Shown here piece by piece: positions 8,423 to 16,432 of a stretch of DNA of 64,000 nucleotides. Every line of letters starts with the position of its first letter. Within the stretch, counting starts at the first letter, position 1. Position numbers and translations under genes: made by a program. The DNA is from Alphaproteobacteria bacterium (GTDB lineage: Bacteria; Pseudomonadota; Alphaproteobacteria; Acetobacterales; Acetobacteraceae), in NCBI GenBank assembly GCA_026400815.1, contig JAPLOI010000026.1, positions 1 to 64,000 of the forward strand, written 5' to 3'. The notes below the pieces were generated by a model. It was not told where the DNA came from and did no database searches. It saw nothing but the letters and a program-made list of their open reading frames with translations.

Positions 8423-9114
8423 CAGCAGGCGCGCCCCGCATCCTGGTGGTGGACGACGAACCCCAGATCCACCGCTTCCTCGGCCCCGCGCTGGAAGCCG
8501 CCGGCTTCGCGCCGCTGCGCGCGCTGTCCGCCGGCGAAGGGCTGCGCCAGGCCGCCGAGCGGTCCCCGGATCTCATCCTGCTCGACCTCGGCCTGCCGGA
8601 CATGGACGGCATCCAGGCGATCCCGCGCCTGCGCGCCTTTTCCTCCGTGCCGATCGTGATCCTCTCCGCCCGGGACCGCGAAGCGGAGAAGATCGCCGCC
8701 CTGGATGCCGGCGCCGACGACTACGTCGAGAAGCCCTTCGCCCTGGGCGAACTGCTCGCGCGCCTGCGCGCCCTGCTGCGCCGGGTGGGCACGCCAGCCA
8801 CGCCCGCCGCGGCACGGCTGCGGGCGGGGCCGCTGGAGATCGACTTCGCGGAGCGCGTCGCCCGCCTCGATGGCGTCCGCCTGCACCTGACCCCGCGCGA
8901 GTGGGACCTGCTGGCCGCGCTGGCCCAGGCCGGTTCGGGCCGGCTGGTCACCCAGCGGCAGCTGCTGCAAATGGTGTGGGGGCCGGCGCACCTGGACGAT
9001 GCCCAATACCTGCGCGTCTATATCGGCCACCTGCGCGCCAAGCTGGGGGCGGCGTCCCACCTGATCCAGACCGAACCAGGCATTGGCTATCGGTTCGGCG
9101 GTTCAGCCGAGTGA
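8419..9114 (+). CDS. kdpE: Response regulator KdpE
   Basis: KdpE is an OmpR/PhoB-family activator of the kdp operon. The 231-residue protein has a receiver domain (about 8-120) with acidic pocket VVDDEP, phospho-acceptor Asp about 56 in LILLDLGLPDMDG, the ILSARD Thr/Ser switch region and Lys in EKPFALGELLAR. A winged-helix DNA-binding domain follows (about 130-228), including LTPREWDLLAAL and RVYIGHLRAKLG. Its ATG overlaps the kdpD stop (ATGA). It is intact although its usual target operon is not. Confidence 0.94.
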   Translation: MTAGAPRILVVDDEPQIHRFLGPALEAAGFAPLRALSAGEGLRQAAERSPDLILLDLGLPDMDGIQAIPRLRAFSSVPIVILSARDREAEKIAALDAGADDYVEKPFALGELLARLRALLRRVGTPATPAAARLRAGPLEIDFAERVARLDGVRLHLTPREWDLLAALAQAGSGRLVTQRQLLQMVWGPAHLDDAQYLRVYIGHLRAKLGAASHLIQTEPGIGYRFGGSAE

Positions 9115-9183
9115 AGCAGCGCGGCGGGTTCAGCCAGGGCAAGTCAGCGATCCCGGATCAACGCCGCCCGGGACGACTGTGCG

Positions 9184-9366
9184 ATGGGGCGGCATCCACA
9201 CCCCGGCAGGCTGCCGCAGATGCGGGAGACGGAGCGCGACCCGATCGTGCAGGCGCTGCGCCGCGGCGGCAACGTGGCGCAGGCCGCCGCCGGGCTGGGC
9301 ATCCGCCGCGACACGATGCGCTACCGCATGGAGCGCCACGGGCTGAAGCGCAGCACCTTCACCTGA
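9184..9366 (+). CDS. Fis-type helix-turn-helix mini-protein
   Basis: This 60-residue product ends in a clear Fis/HTH_8-like helix-turn-helix: IVQALRRGGNVAQAAAGLGI, then RRDTMRYRMERHGL and K/R-rich terminal residues. Such motifs normally form the last 45 residues of sigma54 activators or of Fis. Here there is no AAA+ or receiver domain before it, so it is either a small stand-alone regulator or the surviving tail of a larger gene. It lies 69 bases after kdpE and ends 3 bases from the convergent tctA stop. No clear ribosome site precedes ATG 9184. Confidence 0.6.
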   Translation: MGRHPHPGRLPQMRETERDPIVQALRRGGNVAQAAAGLGIRRDTMRYRMERHGLKRSTFT

Positions 9367-9369
9367 GGC

Positions 9370-10875
9370 TCAGCTCTCCTCCGTCGCCAGCTGCTTGCGC
9401 TGCTTGTTGAAGATCGGCAGCAGCGGCGAGACCAGCAGCAGCACCGCGCAGGCAAGGCACACCGCGGAGATCGGCCGCTCCAGGAACATCATGAAGTCGC
9501 CCTGGCTCAGGATCATCGACTTGCGCAGGTTGTTCTCCAGCATCGGCCCCAGCACGAAGGCCAGCACCAGCGGCGCGGGTTCGAAGCCGAACTTCTTCAT
9601 CAGCCAGCCTAGCACGCCGAAGCCCAGCATCAGGTACACGTCGAACACCTGGTTCGACACGCTGTAGGCGCCGATCACGCAGAACAGCAGGATCATCGGG
9701 AACAGGATCTTGTAGGGCACCTTCAGCAACTGTACCCACAGCCCGATCAGCGGCATGTTCAGCACCAGCAGCATGGCGTTGCCGATATACATGCTGGCCA
9801 CCACGCCCCAGAACAGCTGGGGGTTCTGCGTCATCATCAGCGGGCCCGGCTGCACGCCGTGCACGATGAAGGCGCCGAGCAGCAGCGCCATCACCACGTT
9901 GGGCGGGATGCCCAGCGTCAGCAGCGGGATGAACCCGGCGCCAGCCGCCGCGTTGTTCGCCGTCTCCGGCCCCGCTACGCCCTCGATCGCCCCCTTGCCG
10001 AAGCGCTCCGGCGTTTTCGAAAGGCGCTTCTCCATCGCGTAGGACAGGAAGGAGGAGATCACCGCGCCACCGCCCGGCAGGATGCCGAGGAAGAAGCCAA
10101 GCACGGAGCCGCGCGCGATCGGCCCCGCGCTGCGCTTCCAATCGTCGCGCGAGGGCATCAGCCCCTTCACATTGGCCTGGAACACCTCGCGGTCCAGCCG
10201 CTGCTCCAGGTTGTTCAGAATCTCGGCGATCCCGAACAGCCCCATCACGATCGGCACCAGGCCCAGCCCGTCAATCAGCTGCATCTGGTCGAAGGTTAGG
10301 CGCGGCATGGCGGTGATGCTGTCGATGCCCACCAGACCCAGCACCACGCCGAGGCAGGCCATGATCAGCGCCTTGATGATGGAGCCCTGGCTGAGCCAGA
10401 CCAGGATCGTCAGCCCCAGCACCATCAGGCTGAAGTATTCCGCCGGCCCGAACTTCACCGCCACGCGCGCCAGCGTCGGCGCCAGCAGCATCAGCCCCAC
10501 CACCGCCAGCGTGCCGGCGATGAAGGAGCCGATCGCCGCCATGCCCAACGCCGGCCCCGCGCGGCCCTGGCGCGCCATCTGGTAGCCGTCCAGGCAGGTG
10601 ATCACGCTCGCCGCCTCGCCTGGAATATTCACCAGGATCGCCGTCGTGGAGCCGCCATACATCGAGCCGTAGTAGATGCCCGACAGCATGATGATCGCCG
10701 CTTCCGGCGTGATGTTGAAGGTGATCGGCAGCAGCAGCGACATCGCCGCCACCGGCCCGATCCCCGGCAGCACGCCGATCAGTGTGCCGATGAACACGCC
10801 GGCGAAGCAGAACAGCAGGTTCATCGGCTGCATCGCAACGCCGAGGCCCAGCCAAAGGCTGTTGAAAACGTCCAT
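9370..10875 (-). CDS. tctA: Tripartite tricarboxylate transporter large permease TctA
   Basis: TctA is the 12-helix permease of TctABC systems, which import carboxylates with help from a periplasmic Bug-type binding protein. The 501-residue protein shows the family hallmarks GVLPGIGPVAAMSLLLP, YYGSMYGGSTTAILVNIPGE and the second repeat GILPGGGAVISSF followed by EGVAGPETANNAAAGA and PLLTLGIPPN. Length is typical. It lies downstream of tctB with a 9-base gap, giving the order tctC-tctB-tctA on the minus strand. The transported substrate cannot be told from sequence. Confidence 0.95.
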   Translation of the reverse strand: MDVFNSLWLGLGVAMQPMNLLFCFAGVFIGTLIGVLPGIGPVAAMSLLLPITFNITPEAAIIMLSGIYYGSMYGGSTTAILVNIPGEAASVITCLDGYQMARQGRAGPALGMAAIGSFIAGTLAVVGLMLLAPTLARVAVKFGPAEYFSLMVLGLTILVWLSQGSIIKALIMACLGVVLGLVGIDSITAMPRLTFDQMQLIDGLGLVPIVMGLFGIAEILNNLEQRLDREVFQANVKGLMPSRDDWKRSAGPIARGSVLGFFLGILPGGGAVISSFLSYAMEKRLSKTPERFGKGAIEGVAGPETANNAAAGAGFIPLLTLGIPPNVVMALLLGAFIVHGVQPGPLMMTQNPQLFWGVVASMYIGNAMLLVLNMPLIGLWVQLLKVPYKILFPMILLFCVIGAYSVSNQVFDVYLMLGFGVLGWLMKKFGFEPAPLVLAFVLGPMLENNLRKSMILSQGDFMMFLERPISAVCLACAVLLLVSPLLPIFNKQRKQLATEES

Positions 10876-10884
10876 GGCGTGCGC

Positions 10885-11355
10885 TCAATCCGGCAGGAAC
10901 AGGGAGCCGACGGGCATTTGCGTACCCAGCCAGGCAACGAACACGGCCCAGGCGCACAGCGTGGTGAGCGCCGACCCCAGAATGGCAACACGCCACGTCT
11001 GCGGCTCTACCGTCTTGAACAGCACAAGCAGCAGCACGCCGGTGGAAAGGACGAAGCCGAAATACTCCATGGCCGCCGAATGCAGCACCATCAGCGCCAC
11101 CACGTAGATCACCTTGCCCCAGCGCAGCCCGGCAAAGGCATCGCCCAGCCCGGACGAATCCTCCGCCCGCGCCCGCAGGCTCTGCACCAGCAGCACGGCC
11201 GAAAGCCCGGTCATGATGATGCCCGTCCAGAACAGGATGAAGCCCGACCCCGGATCGTTCGGCCGGCCCAGCCCCAGCTCGCGCCCCTGCAGCAGGATGA
11301 AGGCGGAGATGCCCAGTGCGATCAGCGCGGTGAAGGTGTCGGCGCGCAGGCGCAT
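10885..11355 (-). CDS. tctB: Tripartite tricarboxylate transporter small subunit TctB
   Basis: This 156-residue protein with four predicted membrane helices fits TctB, the small membrane subunit of a TctABC system. Family-like features include an N-terminal helix ILLQGRELGLGRPNDPGSGF and the C-terminal hydrophobic VFVAWLGTQMPVG. The start at 11355 was chosen because it begins just after the tctC stop (2-base gap). An in-frame extension upstream would run over the tctC coding region. It is expected to be co-transcribed with tctC and tctA. Confidence 0.88.
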   Translation of the reverse strand: MRLRADTFTALIALGISAFILLQGRELGLGRPNDPGSGFILFWTGIIMTGLSAVLLVQSLRARAEDSSGLGDAFAGLRWGKVIYVVALMVLHSAAMEYFGFVLSTGVLLLVLFKTVEPQTWRVAILGSALTTLCAWAVFVAWLGTQMPVGSLFLPD

Positions 11356-11357
11356 GA

Positions 11358-12335
11358 TCAGGAGGTCTTCAGGCCGAGGCGCTCGATCAGCACCTTCTGC
11401 TCGGCGATCGTCTCGTTCACGAACTTGATGTAGTCCGCCGTGGGCATGTAGCGCGGCGCCATGTCGAACTTCTCCAGCGTGTCCAGCACGGCCCTGTCCT
11501 GCATCGCGGCGCGGAACGCCTCGTCCAGCTTCTGCACCGCCACCGGGTTCATGTTGCGCGGCCCGGCAATGCCGAACGGCGAGTCCGACACGATCGGGAA
11601 GCCCAGCTCGGTCAGCGTCGGCACGTTCGGCCACTTCTTCGTCTGCGCGCCGCCCCAGGTGCACAGCAGGCGCAGCTCGCCGGCATCCACCAGCGGGCCC
11701 CAGCCGGTGCTGTCGGCGGTGGCGGAGACATGCCCGCCCATCACGGCGGCCGAGGTTTCGGCCCCGCCCTTGAACGGCACCTGCGTCCACTTCACCCCGG
11801 CGGCGGCGGCGATCTGCTCCATGGTGATGTGCAGCGTGGTGCCCGCGCCCGGCGTGGCGTAGGTGATCTTGCCCGGCTCGGCGCGCGCGGCATCGATCAG
11901 GTCCTTGAAGGTCTGGAACTTCGAATCCTTCTTCACCACCACGCCGAAGGTGTAGCCGGTGAGGTTGGAGATGTAGGTGAAGTCCTTCTGCGGATCGAAC
12001 GACGTCTTCTGCATGTAGGGCAGGCGGAACATCGAGATCGGCATCTGCGCGATGGTGTAGCCGTCCGGCCGCGCCGTGGCCGCCATGGTGGCGCCGCCCA
12101 ACGTGCCGGCCGCGCCAGGCTTGTTGTCCACCACCACCTGCTGGCCCAGATGCTTCGCCGCCGCCTCGGCCATCGCGCGCATCGAAACGTCGGTGGAGCC
12201 GCCGGCCGGCCAGGGCACGATCAGCGTCACCGGCCGGGCCGGCCAGGCCTGGGCGCGTGCGGAGCCGATAGCCGGCAATGCGAGGACGCTGCCAAGGAGC
12301 GTACGGCGGGCAAGCTTGTGGGATGCAGGTCGCAT
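11358..12335 (-). CDS. tctC: Tripartite tricarboxylate transporter substrate-binding protein (Bug/TctC), copy 1
   Basis: This is a 325-residue periplasmic solute-binding protein of the Bug family. A signal peptide is visible (MRPASHKLARRTLLGSVLAL, cleavage near ARA-QA), with an RR pair compatible with Tat or Sec export. Family motifs include PVTLIVPWPAGGSTDVSMRA, VVVDNKPGAAGTLGG, PDGYTI and a C-terminal GLKTS ending. Start 12335 is preceded by GGAGG 10 bases upstream; longer frames upstream have no support. It is the first gene of the tctCBA operon and is divergent from a close paralogue at 12525. Confidence 0.92.
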   Translation of the reverse strand: MRPASHKLARRTLLGSVLALPAIGSARAQAWPARPVTLIVPWPAGGSTDVSMRAMAEAAAKHLGQQVVVDNKPGAAGTLGGATMAATARPDGYTIAQMPISMFRLPYMQKTSFDPQKDFTYISNLTGYTFGVVVKKDSKFQTFKDLIDAARAEPGKITYATPGAGTTLHITMEQIAAAAGVKWTQVPFKGGAETSAAVMGGHVSATADSTGWGPLVDAGELRLLCTWGGAQTKKWPNVPTLTELGFPIVSDSPFGIAGPRNMNPVAVQKLDEAFRAAMQDRAVLDTLEKFDMAPRYMPTADYIKFVNETIAEQKVLIERLGLKTS

Positions 12336-12524
12336 GGGTGCATTTCCTCCTGGCAGCAAAGAACGATGTCTTCTTGGGGCCGGGCCTCTATCACGCGCGG
12401 CGGCCGGGTTCAAACGGCGCGGCGGTGCGGAACGAATTGAACATCGGCCTGCGCTCAACCATATCCAGGCAATCAGGCCACCGCGCCAGCTGAAGCGCGG
12501 GCCACACACAACGGGAGGATGCGC

Positions 12525-13508
12525 GTGAACGTAAAGCGGACAACGCGGCGAGGATTGGGTCTCGGTCTTCTGGCAGCGGCATCGATGCTGCCGGCCCGCA
12601 AGGCACGCGCTCAGGGGAGCTTTCCCAACCGGCCGGTAACGCTGATCGTGCCCTGGCCCGCCGGCGGCGCCACAGACCGGCATTTGCGCGTGCTGGCAGA
12701 GGCCACCAGCAAGCATCTCGGCCAGCAGATCATCATCGACAACAAGCCCGGCGCCTCCGGCACGCTCGGCGGCGCCACCATGGCCGCCACCGCCCGGCCA
12801 GACGGCTACACGCTGGCGCAGCTGCCCATCACCATGTTCCGCCTGCCCTACATGCAGAAGGTGTCGTTCGACCCGAAGACCGATTTCTCCTACGTCATCC
12901 ACGTCACCGGCTACACGTTCGGCACCGCGGTGAAGGCGGATTCGCCCTGGAAGACCTGGCAGGAATTCCTCGCCTACGCCAAGGCGAACCCCGGCAAGAT
13001 CCGCTATTCCACCCCCGGCGCCGGCACCACGCTGCACATCACCATGGAACAGGTGGCGCTACAGGAAGGCATCAAGTGGACCCAGGTGCCCTTCCGTGGC
13101 GAGGCGGAATCCACCGCCGCCCTGCTCGGCGGCCATGTGGAAGCCGCGGCCTCCGGCGCCGGCCTCGGCCCGCTGGTGGATGCCGGCGAGGTACGGATGC
13201 TGGTGATGTGGACCCCGGAACGCTCGCCGCGCTTCCCGACTGTTCCCACGCTGGTGGAAACCGGCCAGCGCATCGTCTCCACCTCGCCCTATGGGATCGC
13301 GGGGCCGAAAGGGATGAACCCGCAGGTGATGAAGATCCTGCACGACGCCTTCAAGAAAGGCATGGAGGAACCCATGCACCGCAAGGTGCTGGAGGAGTTG
13401 TCGCAGCCCTTCATCTACAGGAACAGCGACGACTACCGGAAGTTTGCCATGGAGCAGATCGCCGAGCAGCAGGACCTGATCCAGAAGCTCGGCCTCGGCG
13501 CCCGCTAG
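12525..13508 (+). CDS. Bug/TctC-family solute-binding protein, copy 2
   Basis: This is a 327-residue paralogue of the neighbouring TctC, sharing long stretches such as MAATARPDGYT, MFRLPYMQK, GAGTTLHITMEQ and SPYGIAGPKGMNPQ. The signal sequence has RTTRRGLGLGLLAAASM, a Tat-like twin-Arg pattern, with cleavage near ARA-QG. A ggagg directly touches ATG 12519 but is 6 bases from GTG 12525, so the GTG is the better start. The gene is divergent from tctC by about 190 bases and has no permease genes of its own. It may share TctAB or serve as an orphan sensor-type binding protein. Confidence 0.9.
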   Translation: MNVKRTTRRGLGLGLLAAASMLPARKARAQGSFPNRPVTLIVPWPAGGATDRHLRVLAEATSKHLGQQIIIDNKPGASGTLGGATMAATARPDGYTLAQLPITMFRLPYMQKVSFDPKTDFSYVIHVTGYTFGTAVKADSPWKTWQEFLAYAKANPGKIRYSTPGAGTTLHITMEQVALQEGIKWTQVPFRGEAESTAALLGGHVEAAASGAGLGPLVDAGEVRMLVMWTPERSPRFPTVPTLVETGQRIVSTSPYGIAGPKGMNPQVMKILHDAFKKGMEEPMHRKVLEELSQPFIYRNSDDYRKFAMEQIAEQQDLIQKLGLGAR

Positions 13509-13529
13509 CCCATCCCGCCCGGTGGCAGT

Positions 13530-13835
13530 TCAGCTGCCGGGCGGATCGCGGTGCCGGAGCACCGCCTTCGACAGCAGATGCGCGCTCACCGGCGCGGTGA
13601 TGAACAGGAACAGCGCGATCGCCAGTTCGCGCAGCCCCATCGTGCCGGCCGCCGCCGATTGCACCAGCCCGGCCGCCACGATGCCGCCCACCCCCAGCGT
13701 CGCCGCCTTGGTGGGCGCGTGCAACCGGGTGAAGAAATCCGGCAGCCGCACCAGCCCGATCGAGCCCACCAGCGTGAACGCACCGCCCAGCAGCACCAGC
13801 ACCGAGGCGACGATCTCGATCAGCATCGCCATCAT
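13530..13835 (-). CDS. mrpG: Na+/H+ antiporter subunit MrpG
   Basis: This 101-residue membrane protein has the MnhG/PhaG family pattern: GGAFTLVGSIGLVRLPDFFT, RLHAPTKAATLGVGG and ALFLFITAPVSAHLL. It is the last gene of the mrp operon. The start at 13835 overlaps the mrpF stop as ATGA. MrpG is one of the small membrane subunits needed to assemble the multi-subunit cation/proton antiporter used for Na+ export and pH homeostasis. Confidence 0.93.
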   Translation of the reverse strand: MMAMLIEIVASVLVLLGGAFTLVGSIGLVRLPDFFTRLHAPTKAATLGVGGIVAAGLVQSAAAGTMGLRELAIALFLFITAPVSAHLLSKAVLRHRDPPGS

Positions 13836-14101
13836 CCGATCACGTCGCCGCGCAGCAGGAAGCGGCACAGCGCCGCGGTGGAAACGAAGCCGGTCATGGC
13901 GATCAGCAGCGCCGCCTCGAACAGCATCGCGCCCTGCAGCAGCATCCCCGCCAGCAGCAGCAGCGCGATCGCGTTGATCGACAGCGTATCCAGCGCCAGG
14001 ATCCGGTCCGCCACCGTCGGCCCGCGCACCAGGCGGACCACGGTCAGCGCCATCGCCAGCGCCACCATCCCCAGCGCCACCTGCAATGCCACGCTCAGCA
14101 T
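13832..14101 (-). CDS. mrpF: Na+/H+ antiporter subunit MrpF
   Basis: This 89-residue protein with three membrane helices matches MrpF. Visible family residues are RLVRGPTVADRILALDTLS and the following hydrophobic LLLLAG region. Start 14101 overlaps the end of mrpE by 7 bases, and its stop overlaps mrpG, consistent with translational coupling throughout the operon. The frame can be read further upstream, but that part lies over mrpE and is not native. Confidence 0.92.
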   Translation of the reverse strand: MLSVALQVALGMVALAMALTVVRLVRGPTVADRILALDTLSINAIALLLLAGMLLQGAMLFEAALLIAMTGFVSTAALCRFLLRGDVIG

Positions 14102-14583
14102 CCGAAGATCTCCTTCAGCGGCGCCTCGTAGCGGCGCTTGATGGTGTCGATGGTGGCGGGAACATCGGCCACGTCCAGCGCATGCACCAGCAGCACGCGC
14201 CGGGCCCGGTCGATATCCACCGACAGCGTGCCGGGCGTGAGCGTGATGATGCTGGCCAGGATCGTCGCCACGAACGGGTCGTCGATCTCCAGCGGCAGTT
14301 CGATGAATACCGGGTGCAGCCGGTCGGCCGGCCCCAGCACCAGCCGGGCCACCTCCACATTGGCCACCACGATGTCCCAGATCACGCGCAGGAACAGCAG
14401 GGCCGCCACGCCCGGCCGCAGCAGCCGCGGCGGATCCGGCCAGAACGGATGCGTGAACCACGGGATCGCCAGCGCGACCACGCTGCCCAGCACCACCTGC
14501 CCCAGGCTCGGCGACGGCGCGATCGCGATCCACAGCGCCAGGATCATCAGCGAGACCAGCGGCTGCGGCAGCACCCGGCTCAT
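14095..14583 (-). CDS. mrpE: Na+/H+ antiporter subunit MrpE
   Basis: This 162-residue protein fits MrpE. It has two N-terminal membrane segments, a third around IVVANVEVARLVL, and the family segment IITLTPGTLSVDID followed by the soluble C-terminal tail VHALDV. The ATG at 14583 overlaps the mrpD stop (14580-14582) by 4 bases. MrpE is a structural subunit that supports antiporter assembly. Confidence 0.92.
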   Translation of the reverse strand: MSRVLPQPLVSLMILALWIAIAPSPSLGQVVLGSVVALAIPWFTHPFWPDPPRLLRPGVAALLFLRVIWDIVVANVEVARLVLGPADRLHPVFIELPLEIDDPFVATILASIITLTPGTLSVDIDRARRVLLVHALDVADVPATIDTIKRRYEAPLKEIFGC

Positions 14584-16091
14584 GGCCTGGTCTCCCGCTG
14601 CACCGCCGGCCGCGCGCCCAGCACCGCCTCGATATAGGGCTGGCGCGCATGCAGCTGCTCGGCGGCCGCGCGCGCATAGCCGGCCACCGGCGCGGCAGCC
14701 AGCGCCAGCACCGGCCCCGCGGCGCTGAGCAGCACCAGTGCCAGCACCGCGCCCCGCGGCAGCTTCGGCCCGGGTGCTTCTTCGTCCCCCGCCTCCCAGA
14801 AGAGCGCGCTGGCGGCCCGGGCGAGCACCAGCGCCATCACCAGGCCAGACACCAGCAACCCGGCCCACATCCACGGCCCCAGCGCGGTATCGCCCAGCGC
14901 CTGCAGCACCATCACCTTGGCCAGGAAGCCCGACAGTGGCGGCACCCCCGCCGCCGCCACGCCCAGCACCAGGAACGCGCCGCCCAGCAGCAACGCGCCC
15001 CGCACCTTCGGCCCGTTATCGATCGTGTCGCCCATCGCACCACGCAGCTGGGCCAATTGCCCGGCCAGCAGGAACATCCCCCCGGTCACCAGCGTGGTGT
15101 GCGGAAGGTAGTACAGCGCGGCCGCCGTTGCCGTGGCATTGCCTGCCGCAACCGCGGCCAGCAGCGTGCCGGTGGAAACCAGCACCTGGTTCGCCGCCAC
15201 CCCCGCCAGCCGCCGCGCCGCCAGCGCCCCGATCGTGCCGGCCGCGATGGTCAGCAACGCCAGCACCGGCAGCCAGGGCTGCAGCAGCCCCGCCGTGGCC
15301 GGCGCCCCGGCAAAGCCGATCACCTCCACCCGCAGCAGCGCATACACGCCCACCTTGGTCATCACCGCGAACAGCGCCGCCACCGGTGCCCCCGCCGCGG
15401 CATAGACATGCGGCAGCCAGAACGACAACGGCAGCAGCGCCGCCTTCAGCAGGAACACCGCCACCATCAGCGCCGCCGCCGTGCGCACCAGCGCCTGGTC
15501 CGCCGCCGGCACGCCGGGCAGCACCAGCGCGATATCGGCCAGGTTCAGCGTGCCCAGCGTGCCGTACACCAGCCCGAGCGAGATCAGGAACAGCGCCGAG
15601 CCCACCAGGTTCAGCACCACATAGCCAATGCCCACCCGGGCCCGCGCCGCCCCGCCGCCATGCATCAGCAACCCGTAGGAGGCGAGCAGCAGGATCTCGA
15701 AGAACACGAACAGGTTGAACACGTCCCCGGTGAGGAACGCGCCGTTCAGCCCGGCCATCTGCAACTGAAACAGCGGATGGAAATGCCGGCCCTCCCGGTC
15801 GTTGCCGCCGATGGCAGACATCAGGGCCGCAAGCCCCAGCACCGCCGTCACCGCCACCATCATCGCCGCCAGCCGGTCCAGCACCAGCACGATCCCGTAC
15901 GGCGCCTGCCAGTCGCCCAGCCGATACACGCGCACCGCATCGTCGGCCGCCAAGCCCAGCAGCAGGGCCGCCACCCCCACCAGCGCCACCGCCGCCAGCA
16001 CGGCCAGCATCCGCGCCGCCGAGGGCAGCAGCAGCATCGCCACCGCCGCCACCAGCGGCAGCAGCACCGGCAGGATCACGGCATGGCTCAC
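14580..16091 (-). CDS. mrpD: Na+/H+ antiporter subunit MrpD
   Basis: This 503-residue, about 14-helix protein belongs to the proton-conducting antiporter family related to respiratory complex I NuoN/NuoM. Visible features include NGAFLTGDVFNLFVFFEILL with its conserved Glu, the LLKAALLPLSFWLPHVYAAA segment with functional Lys and Pro/His, and VPPLSGFLAK. The start is GTG 16091, chosen because it overlaps the mrpC stop as GTGA and the protein then begins VSHAVILPVLLPL. The frame continues upstream over mrpC, which is not native. Confidence 0.94.
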   Translation of the reverse strand: MSHAVILPVLLPLVAAVAMLLLPSAARMLAVLAAVALVGVAALLLGLAADDAVRVYRLGDWQAPYGIVLVLDRLAAMMVAVTAVLGLAALMSAIGGNDREGRHFHPLFQLQMAGLNGAFLTGDVFNLFVFFEILLLASYGLLMHGGGAARARVGIGYVVLNLVGSALFLISLGLVYGTLGTLNLADIALVLPGVPAADQALVRTAAALMVAVFLLKAALLPLSFWLPHVYAAAGAPVAALFAVMTKVGVYALLRVEVIGFAGAPATAGLLQPWLPVLALLTIAAGTIGALAARRLAGVAANQVLVSTGTLLAAVAAGNATATAAALYYLPHTTLVTGGMFLLAGQLAQLRGAMGDTIDNGPKVRGALLLGGAFLVLGVAAAGVPPLSGFLAKVMVLQALGDTALGPWMWAGLLVSGLVMALVLARAASALFWEAGDEEAPGPKLPRGAVLALVLLSAAGPVLALAAAPVAGYARAAAEQLHARQPYIEAVLGARPAVQRETRP

Positions 16092-16429
16092 CGCCCGTCC
16101 TCCGGCCCTTCGGCGCCGTCCACATGGTCGGTCCCGGTCTCTGCCCGCGCGCGCAGCGCCAAGGCCACCAGATAGGCCGTCATGCCGAAGCCGATCACGA
16201 TCGCCGTCAGCACCAGCGCCTGCGGCATCGGGTCGGCCAGCCCCTGCGCGCCCGGCAGGGCCAGCGGGGCCGCCGTGGCATTCAGCCGGCCACCCAGGAA
16301 GATCAGCGCATTCACCGCGTAAGACAGCAGCGTCAGCCCCAGGATCACGCTGAACACGCGCGGCCGCAGCAGCAGGTAGATGCCACAGGCCGCCAGCAGC
16401 CCAACCGCCAGGGAAACAAGCAGCGCCAC
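16088..16429 (-). CDS. mrpC: Na+/H+ antiporter subunit MrpC
   Basis: This 113-residue membrane protein resembles NuoK and matches MrpC. It has the family segments GIYLLLRPRVFSVILGLTLL, SYAVNALIFLGG and DPMPQALVLTAIVIGFG. It starts 3 bases after the mrpA stop. The hydrophilic end is Asp/Glu-rich. Confidence 0.94.
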   Translation of the reverse strand: MALLVSLAVGLLAACGIYLLLRPRVFSVILGLTLLSYAVNALIFLGGRLNATAAPLALPGAQGLADPMPQALVLTAIVIGFGMTAYLVALALRARAETGTDHVDGAEGPEDGR

Positions 16430-16432
16430 CGC

